From: Oxyruncus cristatus
Lineage: Eukaryota; Chordata; Aves; Passeriformes; Cotingidae
Direction: 5' to 3'
DNA length: 64,000 bases
NCBI GenBank assembly: GCA_013399855.1
Contig: VXAY01004098.1
Location: 44,774-108,773 of the forward strand
In this document: in pieces, positions 47,506-59,640 of the stretch
Layout of the letters: each line of letters opens with the position of its first letter
Numbering within the stretch: the stretch's first letter is position 1
Program-made: the position numbers and the translations under genes
The notes under the pieces: generated by a model
Told to the model about the DNA's origin: nothing
Databases searched by the model: none
What the model saw: the letters and a program-made list of their open reading frames with translations, nothing else

Positions 47506-47537
47506 GTCAGTATCCTATTTTAAAATAGGATACTGAC
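47506..47537. repeat. Perfect 32-bp palindrome, no spacer
   Basis: The left half GTCAGTATCCTATTTT (47506-47521) is followed immediately by its exact reverse complement (47522-47537). The symmetry stops at both outer edges. No repeat family or gene is attached to it. Confidence 0.97.
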
Positions 47538-49544
47538 TAAATATCCCTATTCTCTTTTGGGCTACTCCAGTCTCCACTCCCGCTCTGCTCTTTGCACCCC
47601 TGTGCAACAGAGAAAGCTCCTGCATGAATCTCAACCCCCTTTCTCTTAGAGAAAAGGGAAAACCAAAGCTGGGGTAACTAAACTGTTCCCTGCCTCAGTT
47701 TTCTGCTGTACCTCTGCAGTTTTGCAAGATCAGGAACATGCTCGGAGCCTAACGTAGAAAGCACATCCTCACTACTGTTTATGAGAGGGAGGGAAATAGA
47801 AGAGGGGGTTGTGACTTTGGGCCAGCAGTTCCAGCCACTGTCATCTACCTGCAGGTATTTCATGATTTTTAATACTGTCCTTTACTTACTTCAAAGGGCC
47901 CTTGATAATCACCCACAAAGTGATCTCACCATTCTCCTTCAAATCCCTTTTTTCCACTCTCCTGCAAAACATAGACAAATTTGGGGTGATTGTTTTGCTA
48001 CAACCTACTGCACTGACCAACATCATCAGAGTGCTACAGGTGTTCCCTGCTCTAGGTGTTGAGTTGCAAAACATTGTAAGCATTTTGGCAGAGGTGATCC
48101 CCTTGCCCTGTTTCTCAGTGGGTCCTGTACAAAGGTATCCAGATCCATGTCTAGGCTCCCAGTGCCATGCTAATAAAAAGCTAAAGAAGATGATTTCCCG
48201 AGCTATGTATGTATCATTCAACAAAAAAAAAAATCAGGTCAAATATAAGCAATAAGCTCCAGGTCAAATTTAAGCAATTTCCTTGTATTTACTTCCATTT
48301 TATTGACAGTGAACAACTCTTAGTGGGTAAACCTCAAAATATACCTCCAATAACAGTTGTTTTGCCTTGGGTATTTATGCTGCAATCTAAGTACGGCATC
48401 TATATAGCATTTCTTTTTCCCCACGCATACAAATACACACTCACACTTAATACATTAGCATTTCCACTATACATTTTTACAGTGCATCCAGTTAAGCAAA
48501 TTGCTCAATTACTGAATAGGGTTTTTTCTTTTCATTGTGAAAAGACAGAGTCTTACCGAATGGAACAGCGTTCTCGGTAAGAGGTCAGTTGGATGTGATT
48601 TTTGGAATAAAGGAGAGAGGATGAGTGGGTTGTGAAAGATTTTTTTTTAATTGTTCACATTTTATTGCCTTTAAAAGTCAAACAGAGAGGGCAAACCAAC
48701 ACACGTACTGGTTCATGCTGGTAACAGTAGCACGTTGTTGAGAAAACCCACCATGCTTAGTGGAATTTTCCTGTTATGGCGTGTACCTCACGGACATGGA
48801 AAAGATTGTGGGACTGTCAAATACCGAGTGTCAGGGGATGGTATATCCACTCGTTGGTAAAATAAGTCAGTTAATTTGGCAGGTAAGTATTAAGTAATCA
48901 TATTGTCAGAACAAGGCAAGTGGCTAAGAAAGGAAGAAAAAGACAAAAAGAAAAAATATAAAGACACGGAAATAGGAAGGAACCAAGGAGGAGAGGGGGA
49001 AGGGAGAGAATGCATGAGCTTGATGGCCAAGGGGTGAGATAGTAAACAATGATAATCCATCTGTTTTGGAAGGTACTGGGTCACCTTGTCGTTATGTCTC
49101 ACTTTGGACTCCATTTCTGCTTTTCCAATGTCTGGCAGATCTGAGCATCATTCCACCTGGGTTTTATTACATATGGAGTTTAATGGCTGAGGAAAACTTG
49201 AGCAGGATGGATATTTTCTCATCTATGTTTTTAAAGATTTTTTTAAAAAAACTTTACTATTTTCATGGTCTATGTGGATTTTTATCAATTTTTGTCCACT
49301 CAAATCTTAGAAAATATTAGTTTAATTTTTTTAAGTAAATATTTTTCAGTCTTGATTTTCTCTTATTCGGTATCAACCGTGCAAAATTTCAAACAAGCTG
49401 AATGAGGTTTTTTTAATTTCATTGCATTTTCCTGAGGTAAAAATGTCTATGATATTTGCCTAGGCAAAGTGTTACATCACGTACTCTATTTATGTTTCAG
49501 CATTGCAGTGACTTTTAAAAGCTCACAGCAGGAAATTAAGAAAA
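47538..49544. other. Unique non-coding stretch with small duplication and hairpin
   Basis: An imperfect tandem duplication lies at 48235-48277 (CAGGTCAAAT.TAAGCAA twice, 25 bases apart) and a hairpin at 48551-48582. Overlapping open frames at 47886-48255 on both strands have no recognisable domains. Confidence 0.5.
48551..48582. repeat. 32-nt hairpin with 9-bp outer stem
   Basis: TCTTACCGA (48551-48559) pairs with TCGGTAAGA (48574-48582). Inside, GAAC pairs with GTTC around AGC, leaving a 3-nt bulge. It is compact and almost fully paired. Confidence 0.85.
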
Positions 49545-49745
49545 GCCTGAACTCATAATTATTAAATAATAATAAAAAAATGTACTCTGCTAAGGTTGCA
49601 TTTATTCAAAATTGTACAATTAATATATCCCCATGTTTCCATTAATATACATTCCGGTGGAGAAATTGATAGGAAATGTGGTCATGGCATGAACTTTACA
49701 GCAGATTTGAATAGTCTCTGCCTGAGCAGAGTTTAATTGAGCAAA
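49545..49745. promoter_or_regulatory. Candidate conserved AT-rich block
   Basis: Non-repetitive AT-rich text with several ATTAAT/TAATTA-like cores ('cataattattaaataataat', 'acaattaatatatcccca', 'ccattaatatacattccgg'). No coding frame. Enhancer-like by texture only. Confidence 0.2.
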
Positions 49746-52700
49746 ACAGCTTGGATAAGGAGTACTGTACAGAAATGATATTATCCACCATCTAAATAAT
49801 CAATATCCAGGTCCTCCTTGTATTGACAGAGTTGGAAGGATTGTACTTAGCACAATCAGACATCACAGGTGACAGGGAATTTAAACATCCCTTTCCCATG
49901 TGGGGCAAATCATTACTCTCTCAAGGCTTCCTCCATTTTTTACCTTTATGTCTGCTTCTTGCTGCTGAGCTGAAAATACCTGCAGCTTCTAAAGCCAGCC
50001 CTGGGCCCAGATTTCAGTTGTCACTCTGACCTGCCCTGGAGCTCAGCAGTTACACAAGCAAAACCTTCATTCGCAGAACATTGGTGCAGAGCCTTGCCAC
50101 CATTCAAGATATTGGTGGCAACATGACCTTCCTTGGTTTCTCATTACAGTGGTGAATTTGTAACATCTGTTGTCATCTGTCTTCACTCACTGGCGACAAG
50201 TTTTTAGTCCTTGCCTTTATGGTTCTTCAGCATGTTGCTTATCCTTCTGTGTAGCACCCGGTCTCTTACCTCATGTTAATTCCTACCTTCAATCTGCCAG
50301 CAGTGCTGCCTGACCACTTTCTCACCTCCAAAGCAAGTCCAAGGTTTACTCCTTGCTCAGGAAGAGCTTTTTCATTGGCTTCTCCAGGGTAACTGCTTTA
50401 TTTCTTTCTGTGTTCCCCACAAAAGGTACCTTTGCCAGAGAGGCCTGCAAAGCACAGACCTAGGACAAGGTTCAGCACACCACAAGCTATGAGTGGTGAG
50501 TATCACGCAACTCTTGTTTCTGTGATCACGTATCTATTTCAGATAATCCTGTTCTCATACTTTGACAAATTCCCAGGCAGTCAGTTGCTATGCTCTGAAA
50601 CCTAAATCCTCAGTGAATTCCTGGACATGCTACTGTAAAAGACATAGTAAACATCTGAATGCAACTCCATCTTCAGATCTATTCTTCCATCATTTATCTT
50701 TTTCTGCTAAGTACCACAGGGCAGGTAATGTCCCTGGATGAGCCAGTGCATGGGTCTCAAAAAACACCAGAGCTGAAAGAATAAGTGCTCATATATCATA
50801 TAATAGAGGGAAGCTTTAATTTTATTTTATTTTTTTAATTTAAAGAGCGTACTCAACACTGAATAACTGGCAAGAAGCAAGGTTTAAAAGGAGAAAAAAG
50901 GTTTTGTCAAGCTTTTAACTTAAATTGTGTTTATGCATGGAGACCAAATTCGCAGTGGTTATTTCTTGAAAACAAAGAGAAAAAAACAAATGTGTTGCTG
51001 CTGTTGGAGACAAAGGATGAGAAGTGCAGAGCTTCTATAGCACCTGACAGAAAAAGTATCACTGTGATTCTTTTCACGTTAGTGTACATTGCAACACAGC
51101 AAATCCAGTGGCTCTTCCACCTCCTCCTACAGGAAGCACAACACAAAATGCCCCAATACAAAATGCCCCAGAACTAAAAGCCTATTGCTAAGTCTTCATG
51201 AAAATCGTTCCTGAAGACCAGATATTCAGGAGATAATGAGCAAAGCCCTGCTGCTATAGGAAAACATCTACTCTAACTATTCAAGTACCATGTCCTACTG
51301 AAAGAGAAGAAGGAATTCTGATCATAATTTTATCTCTGTTATTTTGAATGTAACCGAAGGTTTCTTCTTTAAAGCTACAAAAAATAGCCAGCAAAATTTT
51401 TATTTCACCAGCTTCACTGACAGAGTCTCTTGTCTGCAGCAATTCAGAACTCTGGCTACTGAAGCTCATCACTTTTTCTTTGCCTCCCTCAGTGCTGAGG
51501 AGATATTTATAACTGTTGCAGTCAGTCTTGGAATAAGTATACAGCACAAGGGTGTTGCATGTTACCAGTCAAGCAGAAGAAGACAAAGACAAATAAAAAG
51601 CAATGAAAAGACATGATATAGAGAAGATTGTGACTACCAAATAGCTAATGGTTTTCTGATGGTAAGAACTGAGATTAGAAGAATACCCAGTATTAGTAAT
51701 AGTTTTGTTGAAAAATCTCTTCAGACTATTAAAGTATTATGCTGTTCTTTATCGCACTTTCCCTGCATCTTCTTTTCTTTGCTGGTTGGTTGGGTTTTTT
51801 TTAATACTCTTTCTGTGTATCTCCCCTACTGGATTGAATAGCATTGAGCTGCCTTTGCCACACAAAATCACAGATCACTAGATTTTTGTTTCATTCTAGA
51901 CATAATTTGAGACAATCAAATTTGAATGGCAATTTTGTCTTCACATCTTTTATTTATTAAGGGTCTTCGAAATACAGGGAAAAAGGAAAGTACAAAACCT
52001 GGTATATACTGAGGAATAAAAGTGGGGGGAAAGCAGGCACAAACAAAAAAAAGAAGTATTTTTCTCTTTGTTTTTTCTTCTAAAAGATGAAAAGCAAGTG
52101 AGCCCCTCCCTTGCAGGGATATGCTCAGTGCGAGAGGCTGAAAGGATTCCAGCAGGACGCCACTCACACAGCTCTCACCGTCTGTCCTGAGCAGCTCCGG
52201 TTGAAATTACAGCTACTTCAGGGTCCCTGTGTCCCTAACCAGCATGCAGGGCGCCCAGCTGGGAGGCACTGGAGGACACCAGTGTCTCCCACGTGGTTTG
52301 CATTCCAAGGAGGGGATTCTGGTGCAAACCAGCCACCTCAGCCCTGTACTCGCGGTCCCTTCACCCCGTTTTACATCCTCTCAGCCGAAAGCTCAGATGC
52401 CAGGATACAGGTATAGGTAATGATATGGCATCTCTGCTGCCTCAAAAGCACAAAGGAAAAAGGGTATGGGATGACATCTGAGCTGCTCCAGAGCCACAGG
52501 TTTTAATGTTGGGCTAGGTGAGAATTTTCCACAGATAATAGGACTGGGAGCTGCCTCAGGCCCCAGGGAAGGAAACGTCTGCTTTCGTTTCTTTGGACTT
52601 TGCACAAAGTTTTTATTTTGTTATTTAAAGTTGATTTTGCTGGATAAGTAACCAGGGCCCGGGATCTATCAGAAGAGCAGACACATCTCCAGAAATTAGA

Positions 52701-54918
52701 CTAAGCTTTGCCAACAGAATCTGCTGGCAAAAAAAAAAAATTCATAACTGCTTTCTATTGCTAGCCCATCACTATAGTCCTGGATTAAAAAATGACTTCA
52801 AATGAAGGAAAGGGAAAATACATTCTACTTTCTCATTAATAGATTGTCACCCTCCCTTCCCTAAGAAAAAATATTTGTTAATTTAAATGTGAAAACAAGT
52901 TGTGGGTATGGACCCCTGTCTTTGAAGAAACAGAAGATTTGCTTTAGGGTGACTCTCACTTTTAAATATATTTCAATAGTGTTAGTTTAGATAATGACAG
53001 CTATGCAACTCCATGCATGACTTGCTTGACTTGTTTTCCCCATCCTCTTGGTAGATGGGTTTGAGGGCTGCAGAAGAGGTTCCCAAATTACATTTCCCCT
53101 TGCCATATTTCAATATACAAGTAAATTCCCAATTTCTACACATTCTGAGCACTATTTGGAGACTGCACCCTCCCAGAATTTGAAAATCAAGACTTAGGAC
53201 TCAAAAAAAAAGCACATGTTGAAGGTTCCTTCAGTGAGGCATTTATGCCTGAATCGGTAACCTGCTCAGTAGGCTTGCCAGCTTTTCCCAGTAATGACAC
53301 TTTACATTAGTTATTTGAGCTCAAATGCAACATTTGCAGAAGAAAAACATTCTGTAGTTTACCATTCTGGAAAGAGATGATTGTTGTGTTGTCAATAAAG
53401 AGAAGTATTACAGAGTAGGCGAATTTGTTACATACACGTATGGCCCATGAAATACATCCCTCTGTGAATCTTTAAATATTATCAGCCTACAGTAATTGTT
53501 ACTTACACTCCACCCACTTCATCCTTCTTTCTTTCCTTTCCTCTGAATAAGAACTTGACAGTTGTTTTCTTCGAAAAAGGTGAACTACAAAATTATTTCT
53601 ACGTCTAACAGGGACACAAGTATGCTAGCATAAGTACAGTTAAGAAAATGTGGACAAATTTGAAACCCTCGTCCATTTGAAAGCAAAAACCAGAGTGTTT
53701 TGTACAACTGAGATGGCCTGGAGAAACATAAGGCTGTGGTGGAAGGGAAAAAGGCAGAGGGAATTAAACCCTCACCTCCCACCATAGACACAGAGCTATC
53801 GCCACTAGCGCTGCAAAGTGGAATTTATAGCTAAAATCAGGAAAATAGATGCAGGCATTAGGATCACTGGTGCTACTTCAGTGACAACCTATTATAAAGC
53901 TCCAACTGTGTCCAAAGTTATAAAGCAATTTCATAGTTACATTTATCAGGATGAACAATGTGCAAATCCACTTCTCAGCTTTTTTTTTTTTACTTGATAT
54001 ATCATTATTAAAAGATTCCTGCTGCACCTAGCAAGGCTTCCCCAGATGTTGATCCAGTGCAGCAGTGAATGGCAAATGCAGATCCTACACAGAGGAAAGA
54101 AGCACGCAAGCCCTGCAGCAATGGGAAGGAGGGAGCTCCTGCCACCCTGTAAGAGGGAAACAAGGCAGAGCAATTATGTACTGTCCTTGTCCACATCACT
54201 CCCAGTGGTCAGCAGAGGCCAAAGAAATACCAGTAAGTGGAGGTCATTAAAAAAATGCACAGAACAAGGTACAGAGGCCAAAAAAAAATTAAAAAGGACA
54301 TTTTCAGTAGACGAATTCTGAAAGTGAGGTGGGAAGAAGAAGCATGTTTGGAAAGGGTGAAAAAGCATCCTTCCAGACTGACAGCCATACTGAGACTCCA
54401 GCCACTGTGGGATGCAGTCATTAACAGAGTCTGAGAAACTGAAGAACTCACAAATTCCCCACCTATCAGTGTGTTAAGAGCAAAATTCAGTTGTTCCTGG
54501 GTACCTTTATGGAAATTAAATCTGGGCTATTAAAATTATGTCATCAAAATCAGAGACCACACCGTGCATCACAGGCAAAAGAAACACCTGAATGGACTGA
54601 TCTACACCCAAACAGATAGAGGTGTCTTACCTATGGCTCACGTGTGCAGGGTTTGTAGAAAACAGTCTTTGCTGAAAACAATTAGAAGCTACTTACTTGT
54701 GACCAAACAAGCTTGGCTTATTCAAGCACCATCCTGGGAATCCAAACATGATTTTTCTTCTAAATCACAAGTGAATCATTTTAAAAGGAAATGCAACCTC
54801 AAAGAGATAAGAAGGGGAGGGAATGTGCTTATGAGCATCGCCCAAAGCACAGTTGAGGAAATTCCAGCAAGAGGAATGTCCAGAAGTAGATGGGAAGCAC
54901 ACTTCTCAATCTTACTGG
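49746..54918. other. Unique non-coding stretch, minor duplications
   Basis: A 15-bp unit (ACAAAATGCCCCA plus two bases) is duplicated in tandem at 51143-51172. An A run lies at 52729-52740. A GC-richer segment at 52090-52420 has overlapping frames without family support. No repeats are named. Confidence 0.45.
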
Positions 54919-54993
54919 AAAAAAAAAAAAAACCAGAAACAAAACAAACAAAAAACCCAAGCAAACAAACAAAACCACCAAACCAACCAAAAT
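54919..54993. repeat. A-rich run plus (CAAA)n low-complexity tract
   Basis: Fourteen A bases are followed by irregular AAAC/CAAA and CCAAACC units. It ends the open frame at 54564-55001 and explains its Lys/Pro/Gln-rich tail. Confidence 0.9.
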
Positions 54994-55857
54994 ACCCATA
55001 GGGAACCTGCATGGCACATGAACAGGACAAACAGTTCAGGATGAAACTTGGGGTTTGTGTTGTGAAGGCAGGATATTAGCAGGGCATAACCAGGACAAGG
55101 CATTTCCAAACTCTTTTATCAGCTCCCCAGGGCCTGATGGGGTTCTGTTTAAAGGCACTATAGTGGTGCTTTCAAAGATGTTACAAAAATATATGTGTAT
55201 GTATAGCAGCCAGGACCCAGCAGGGGAGAGAAAAATGCCACAGGAGTCAGAGCCCCAAGGGAGCTCTGAAAAGGTTGCTGCAACCCGTGAAGCCACTGAG
55301 GTGGCTGTGGCAAGGCCTGAAAGCAAGTTCTCACCTACAAGGATATTGTGGAAAATGGGAGATTGGTTTACAAAGCTATTTTATTTCTAGTCTCTTTTTC
55401 CCATTAATTTTATGTTTCTCTATTTCTTTGAGTTACTTGGTATACTTGAATATTATAATGGAGTCTGGAGGTTAAAATTCTTTTGTTCCTCTTCAGAGAA
55501 TTCACCATAGGGTGAAGGTACAGCCAGATCCACCTCAATGGCTCAGACCACTCAGGGTCCCACCACAAGTCCATACTGCTAAACAGCAGTAGAACCAAGC
55601 CCTGCTCAATATTTAACCCTATTAAATTATGGTGCCAACAAAATGCATATAGCTACCACACAACAGCATATTTAACAAAAAGGTGAAAACATGAATGCCT
55701 CACGTCAGGAACTCATGTCAGAAGAACAAGAGATGATGTGTAGAAGACAGAACAAAAATGAGACAAGCAAAGTCAGTGTGATTCTGTTAATCTCACCACG
55801 TTGGGATAAGTAACCTGAGGTCAATTCTGGGGAGCAATATGAGCTGGAGAGAAGATG
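54994..55857. other. Unique non-coding stretch, nothing recognised
   Basis: Overlapping frames on both strands at 55036-55390 have no family resemblance. No repeat is seen before the CR1 copy. Confidence 0.5.
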
Positions 55858-56404
55858 ATGGCAGTGATTGTTCCCCTGTACTTGGCACTGATGAGGCCAC
55901 ACCTCAAATCCTGTGATCAGGTTTGAGCCCCTCATAACAAGAACATTGAGGTGGTGGAGTGTGTCCAGAGAAGGGCAACGGAGCTGGTGAAGGGTCTGGA
56001 GCGCAAATCTGATGAGCTGCTGAGGGAGCTGGGGGTGTTTAGCCTGGAGGTTCAGGGGGGACCTTATTGCCCTCCACAACTACCTGGAAGGAGGTCGTAG
56101 TGAGGTAGGGGTTGGTCTCTTCTGCAAAGTAATAAGCAACAAGACAAGAGGACATGGCCTCAAGTTGCACCAGAGGAGGTTTAGATTGGATATTAGGGAA
56201 AACTTCTTCATAGAAAGGATTGTCAAGCACTGGAATAGGCTTCCCAGGAAAGTGGTTCTGTCACCAATCCTGGAGGTATTTAAAAGGCCTGTAGATGTGG
56301 TGATAGGGATATGGTTTAGTGGTGGACCTGGCAGTGTTTGCTTAATGGTTGGACTCAATGATCTTAAGGGACTTCTCCAAACTAAATGACTCAGTGATTC
56401 TAAG
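55858..56404 (+). mobile_element. CR1 LINE, 5'-truncated 3' end
   Basis: The CR1 RT carboxy-terminal region is recognisable at the nucleotide level ('gttcccctgtacttggcact', 'gagtgtgtccagagaagggc', 'tgagggagctgggggtgttt'). It is followed by 'ggtttagattggatattagg', 'gttggactcaatgatcttaa' and a terminal 'gactcagtgattcta'. Stops and indels interrupt the frame. Frames at 55705-56559 on the minus strand are antisense shadows. Confidence 0.95.
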
Positions 56405-59159
56405 ATGATGGCAAATGGGAGTGAAAAAAATGGGGCAGCAGAACTGATTGGGAGATGCTGGGGAGGAGTGAGTGAATTGCTCTCCAAGAGCAAGGGTAGA
56501 GGCTCTGCCATGAAGAGGTGCTCAAAGTACTCTGTGGAGGAAAAGCCATGTCCAACCACAACTTATACACTCTGAGTGCTAAGGAATGAAAAATTTTTGG
56601 GGCCCAGATTCTCTTCTGAGCTAACTCCACGATGATACCAGAAATTATGCAAGTGAAGATGCATGTCTCTGACGAAAATGATGCAATAATCAGTGTCTAC
56701 AGTTCGATTATGAGATAATTAATTTTAATTGCATATTACATTCTCATTGAATTAAAAGATTTGAAGACTTTAACTATTTTTATATTCCCCTTGCAATACA
56801 TTTTGTAGTTTGTGCTATTTAGAGACAGAAAATTGCAACTGTTTTAAAAACTCGACAATGTCTTTCACCTCCCTGAGGGAAATCCTTTGATGGCATCAGA
56901 GTTTCATCTTTACACCATTAGAGAAGATAATTCAAGACCCCTTCTTAGCTTTGGTTTCCACCTTTTGAGAGCCTTGAGTTCCCTACACTGAGGTGAAAAC
57001 ACTCACGGTTTATTAGGTGGAAGAGGAGAACTTATGTTAGACTTTTTTTCTTCACCAGAAGATGTTTGAAATAAAAACTTGCTTTTTGTCACATCTTCTT
57101 GGTGCCACCCATTAAGCAGGAGTATTGCTGGGCCCTAGGTCACCTCCCTCTCAGGGGAATAGGCTGGCACCCTGCCCCAGCACAGTGAGGGGCAGCCCAG
57201 CTGCTCATCCCCTCAGTGAGCCCACTTGCACAGGTCACACTTTGCTGCTTCTACAGCTGCTCCATCTCTGCCTTCAGCACAACTTTGCCAGCTGCCAGAA
57301 GGGTGACCGAGGTCGGACATTGCCCCATGCAGCAGGGGTGTGTTTTGCCTGTTCTGATTTTCCATTTTTTAGCTCCTGCCAGCAGCAGGGCATTGAGCAA
57401 AATGTCCCCACTACGGCCCTAGACAATTCGTCATAATAAGTCACTGGCTGAATTGCACCTCATGGTCCCACTGTGAGCGAACAAATCACCAACTTCTCCA
57501 ATTGTTCAAATATCTTCTCAAAGAGTCGCTGAATAAGTCATGCCAGTAATCGGCAGTTTGTAACTCCCCATCCAGCAGTTTGCAGCAGATATTCAAGACC
57601 TGGCCTTTGAAGCTGCCTGAGTTCCCAGGGATTTGGATGCCTGGCCAGGAGACTCCACTTTTTCAAGCAACAAAGTAAGAGCTTCCTGTATTGGCCTTCA
57701 GCAGTGAAAAGTTAGCATTTCTGTGACATGGGCAGCTCTAAAGAGAAAGGAGGAGGGAGCACAGACATACCCACACTAGACCCTCACCATCCCTTTTCAG
57801 GATGCAATGCATACTTCATCTCCCAGTCTGACCCCAGCATGCCTGCCTTTTCCAGTTGGATCGGAACACCCATGCTCCCTCACCATCCGTCTCCAAGCTC
57901 TCAGGAGGTCACCCTGTGCTTAGCCAGGCACCAGTGTTGCCTGTTGAGGTATGGAGGTGGGACACCTTCCCATAGGTAAGAGGGGACAGATCTTGTGAGC
58001 CCCAAATGTACGGACTAGGAGGCTTCATGACTGCCTGACATGCAATGCAAGATACCAAGGATGTGAAAAGGAAAGAAAAAAACCTGGGTTTAGAAGCATA
58101 TCCCCAGTTTCATGCTCAAATACATAACCTTGACTGTGCAGAGGCTTTTTTTCTCGCATTAATGCCCTCCTTGTACCCACTTTCTTGTACCAAAGAGGAG
58201 ATTTATGCTTTATCTGTCCTTAGATCCCAATGTCTTAGACTCAAAGAATATGTGATGACAAGTTTTAGACATATTTCTGAGATATTCCTACCTTATACCC
58301 CTTAATCTCAATCTTTTCTTTCCTATTCTTTCTTGCTCATGCATGTTTTAGTTTGACTGGAAGCCTGAGGGTGTGAAGGTATTGATTACACATCTCTTTC
58401 TGACACACCAAGAAGTGTGCCATCTCCCATCTTCACACTGCTGACTGGCTTACATAGGAGGTTTTTTCCCTATGTATGAAACACATCAAAATTGTATTAC
58501 ATGCTGCTGTTGTTTCTAATAGAAATATTATTCAACTCACCCAAGTTTTCATCGGGAGATTTTTTACATTTCACTTAGTGCTGAACCTTCTCAGATTTTG
58601 ACAGGTACACAAATCTTCACAGAGGCTGCTGTTCCTCAGCTCACTCTCCTGTCTGTGTTAAAAGTCTTTTATCCTGAGATCGGTGGTCATGGGGATGCAA
58701 GCCATTAAGTTCTGTAATGTACCTTGCAAGTAGGGACCAATCATTTATTACTTAGCTGTGTCTGGAGACACTAAACTCAGGCTTATCCAGTTCAATAACT
58801 AGTGGAACAAAGGCTACTCTGGCATGAAAGCTGTTTATATTTCACAGGGGATTTTTTTTGTGTGTGTGTGTGTATCATTACTCTTTAAACCATTGGAGGG
58901 CCTTGGAAGTGTGTTACTACAATTCCACTCCTGGTCCATCTCACAGAGCCATCCTAAATCTGCAAGGCTCACGTGTCTACGTATCGTCACTCAGAACAGC
59001 CCAACATGAAACCAGACTCTTAAACAATAGCAAGGGGGTTTCTATGCAATACAAAAATATATTAAAAATACATAATGTAACTTGTCTTAATATACTTTTC
59101 TGAGTCTAAAAATATGCCAGACCAAAAGAAACATATTTACATAAAAAGCAGACAAGGTC
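56405..59159. other. Unique non-coding stretch with GC-richer patch
   Basis: GC-richer sequence at about 57110-57420 carries overlapping plus-strand frames without domains. A T run with (TG)n lies at 58852-58874. No named repeats or RNA genes. Confidence 0.5.
58852..58874. repeat. T-run plus (TG)n microsatellite
   Basis: Eight T bases are followed by seven TG units. Confidence 0.88.
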
Positions 59160-59640
59160 AAATAACAAAGAAAGCCCTTAATTAGTTGTAATCAACTTTA
59201 ATTTGCATACCGTATATAATTCCTAAATGATTGTTAATAATAACTTTATATAATGGACTTCCAATTTTCATGAAAATGGCACATTTTGATAAGCAGACAC
59301 AAAACCCTAGTACTAATAAGGTTTAATTTGCATACATTAGACTGATTATCCAAACAAAAGGATTACAGTATTACTTCTCCATACCTTTATGTCCTTATTA
59401 TGCACATTTATTAACTTCACAAAAGCTAGCTGTTAGTGACAAACAATAGCCGTGGCTGGGAGAGAAATCTACAGTATGAATAAAGTGCATTTTAATGCTA
59501 AGGAGCAAAGTTTATACTGCATAAATGTTTTGTTTAACTCTTTCTTTTGCAAAAGGCATTAATGCTTTGTAAGGCAGGCACTATTAGATGGATAAATCAC
59601 TTTATTATTATGTGAGTTTTTTGTGGTAAAGTACAGATTT
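59160..59640. promoter_or_regulatory. Candidate conserved regulatory block with paired octamer-like motif
   Basis: AT-rich, non-repetitive sequence. TTTAATTTGCATAC occurs twice in direct orientation, at 59197-59210 and 59332-59345; ATTTGCAT is the POU octamer core. TAATTA-type and GCATTAA cores are also abundant. No coding frame is present. The texture is like that of conserved enhancers, but conservation cannot be measured here. Confidence 0.3.
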
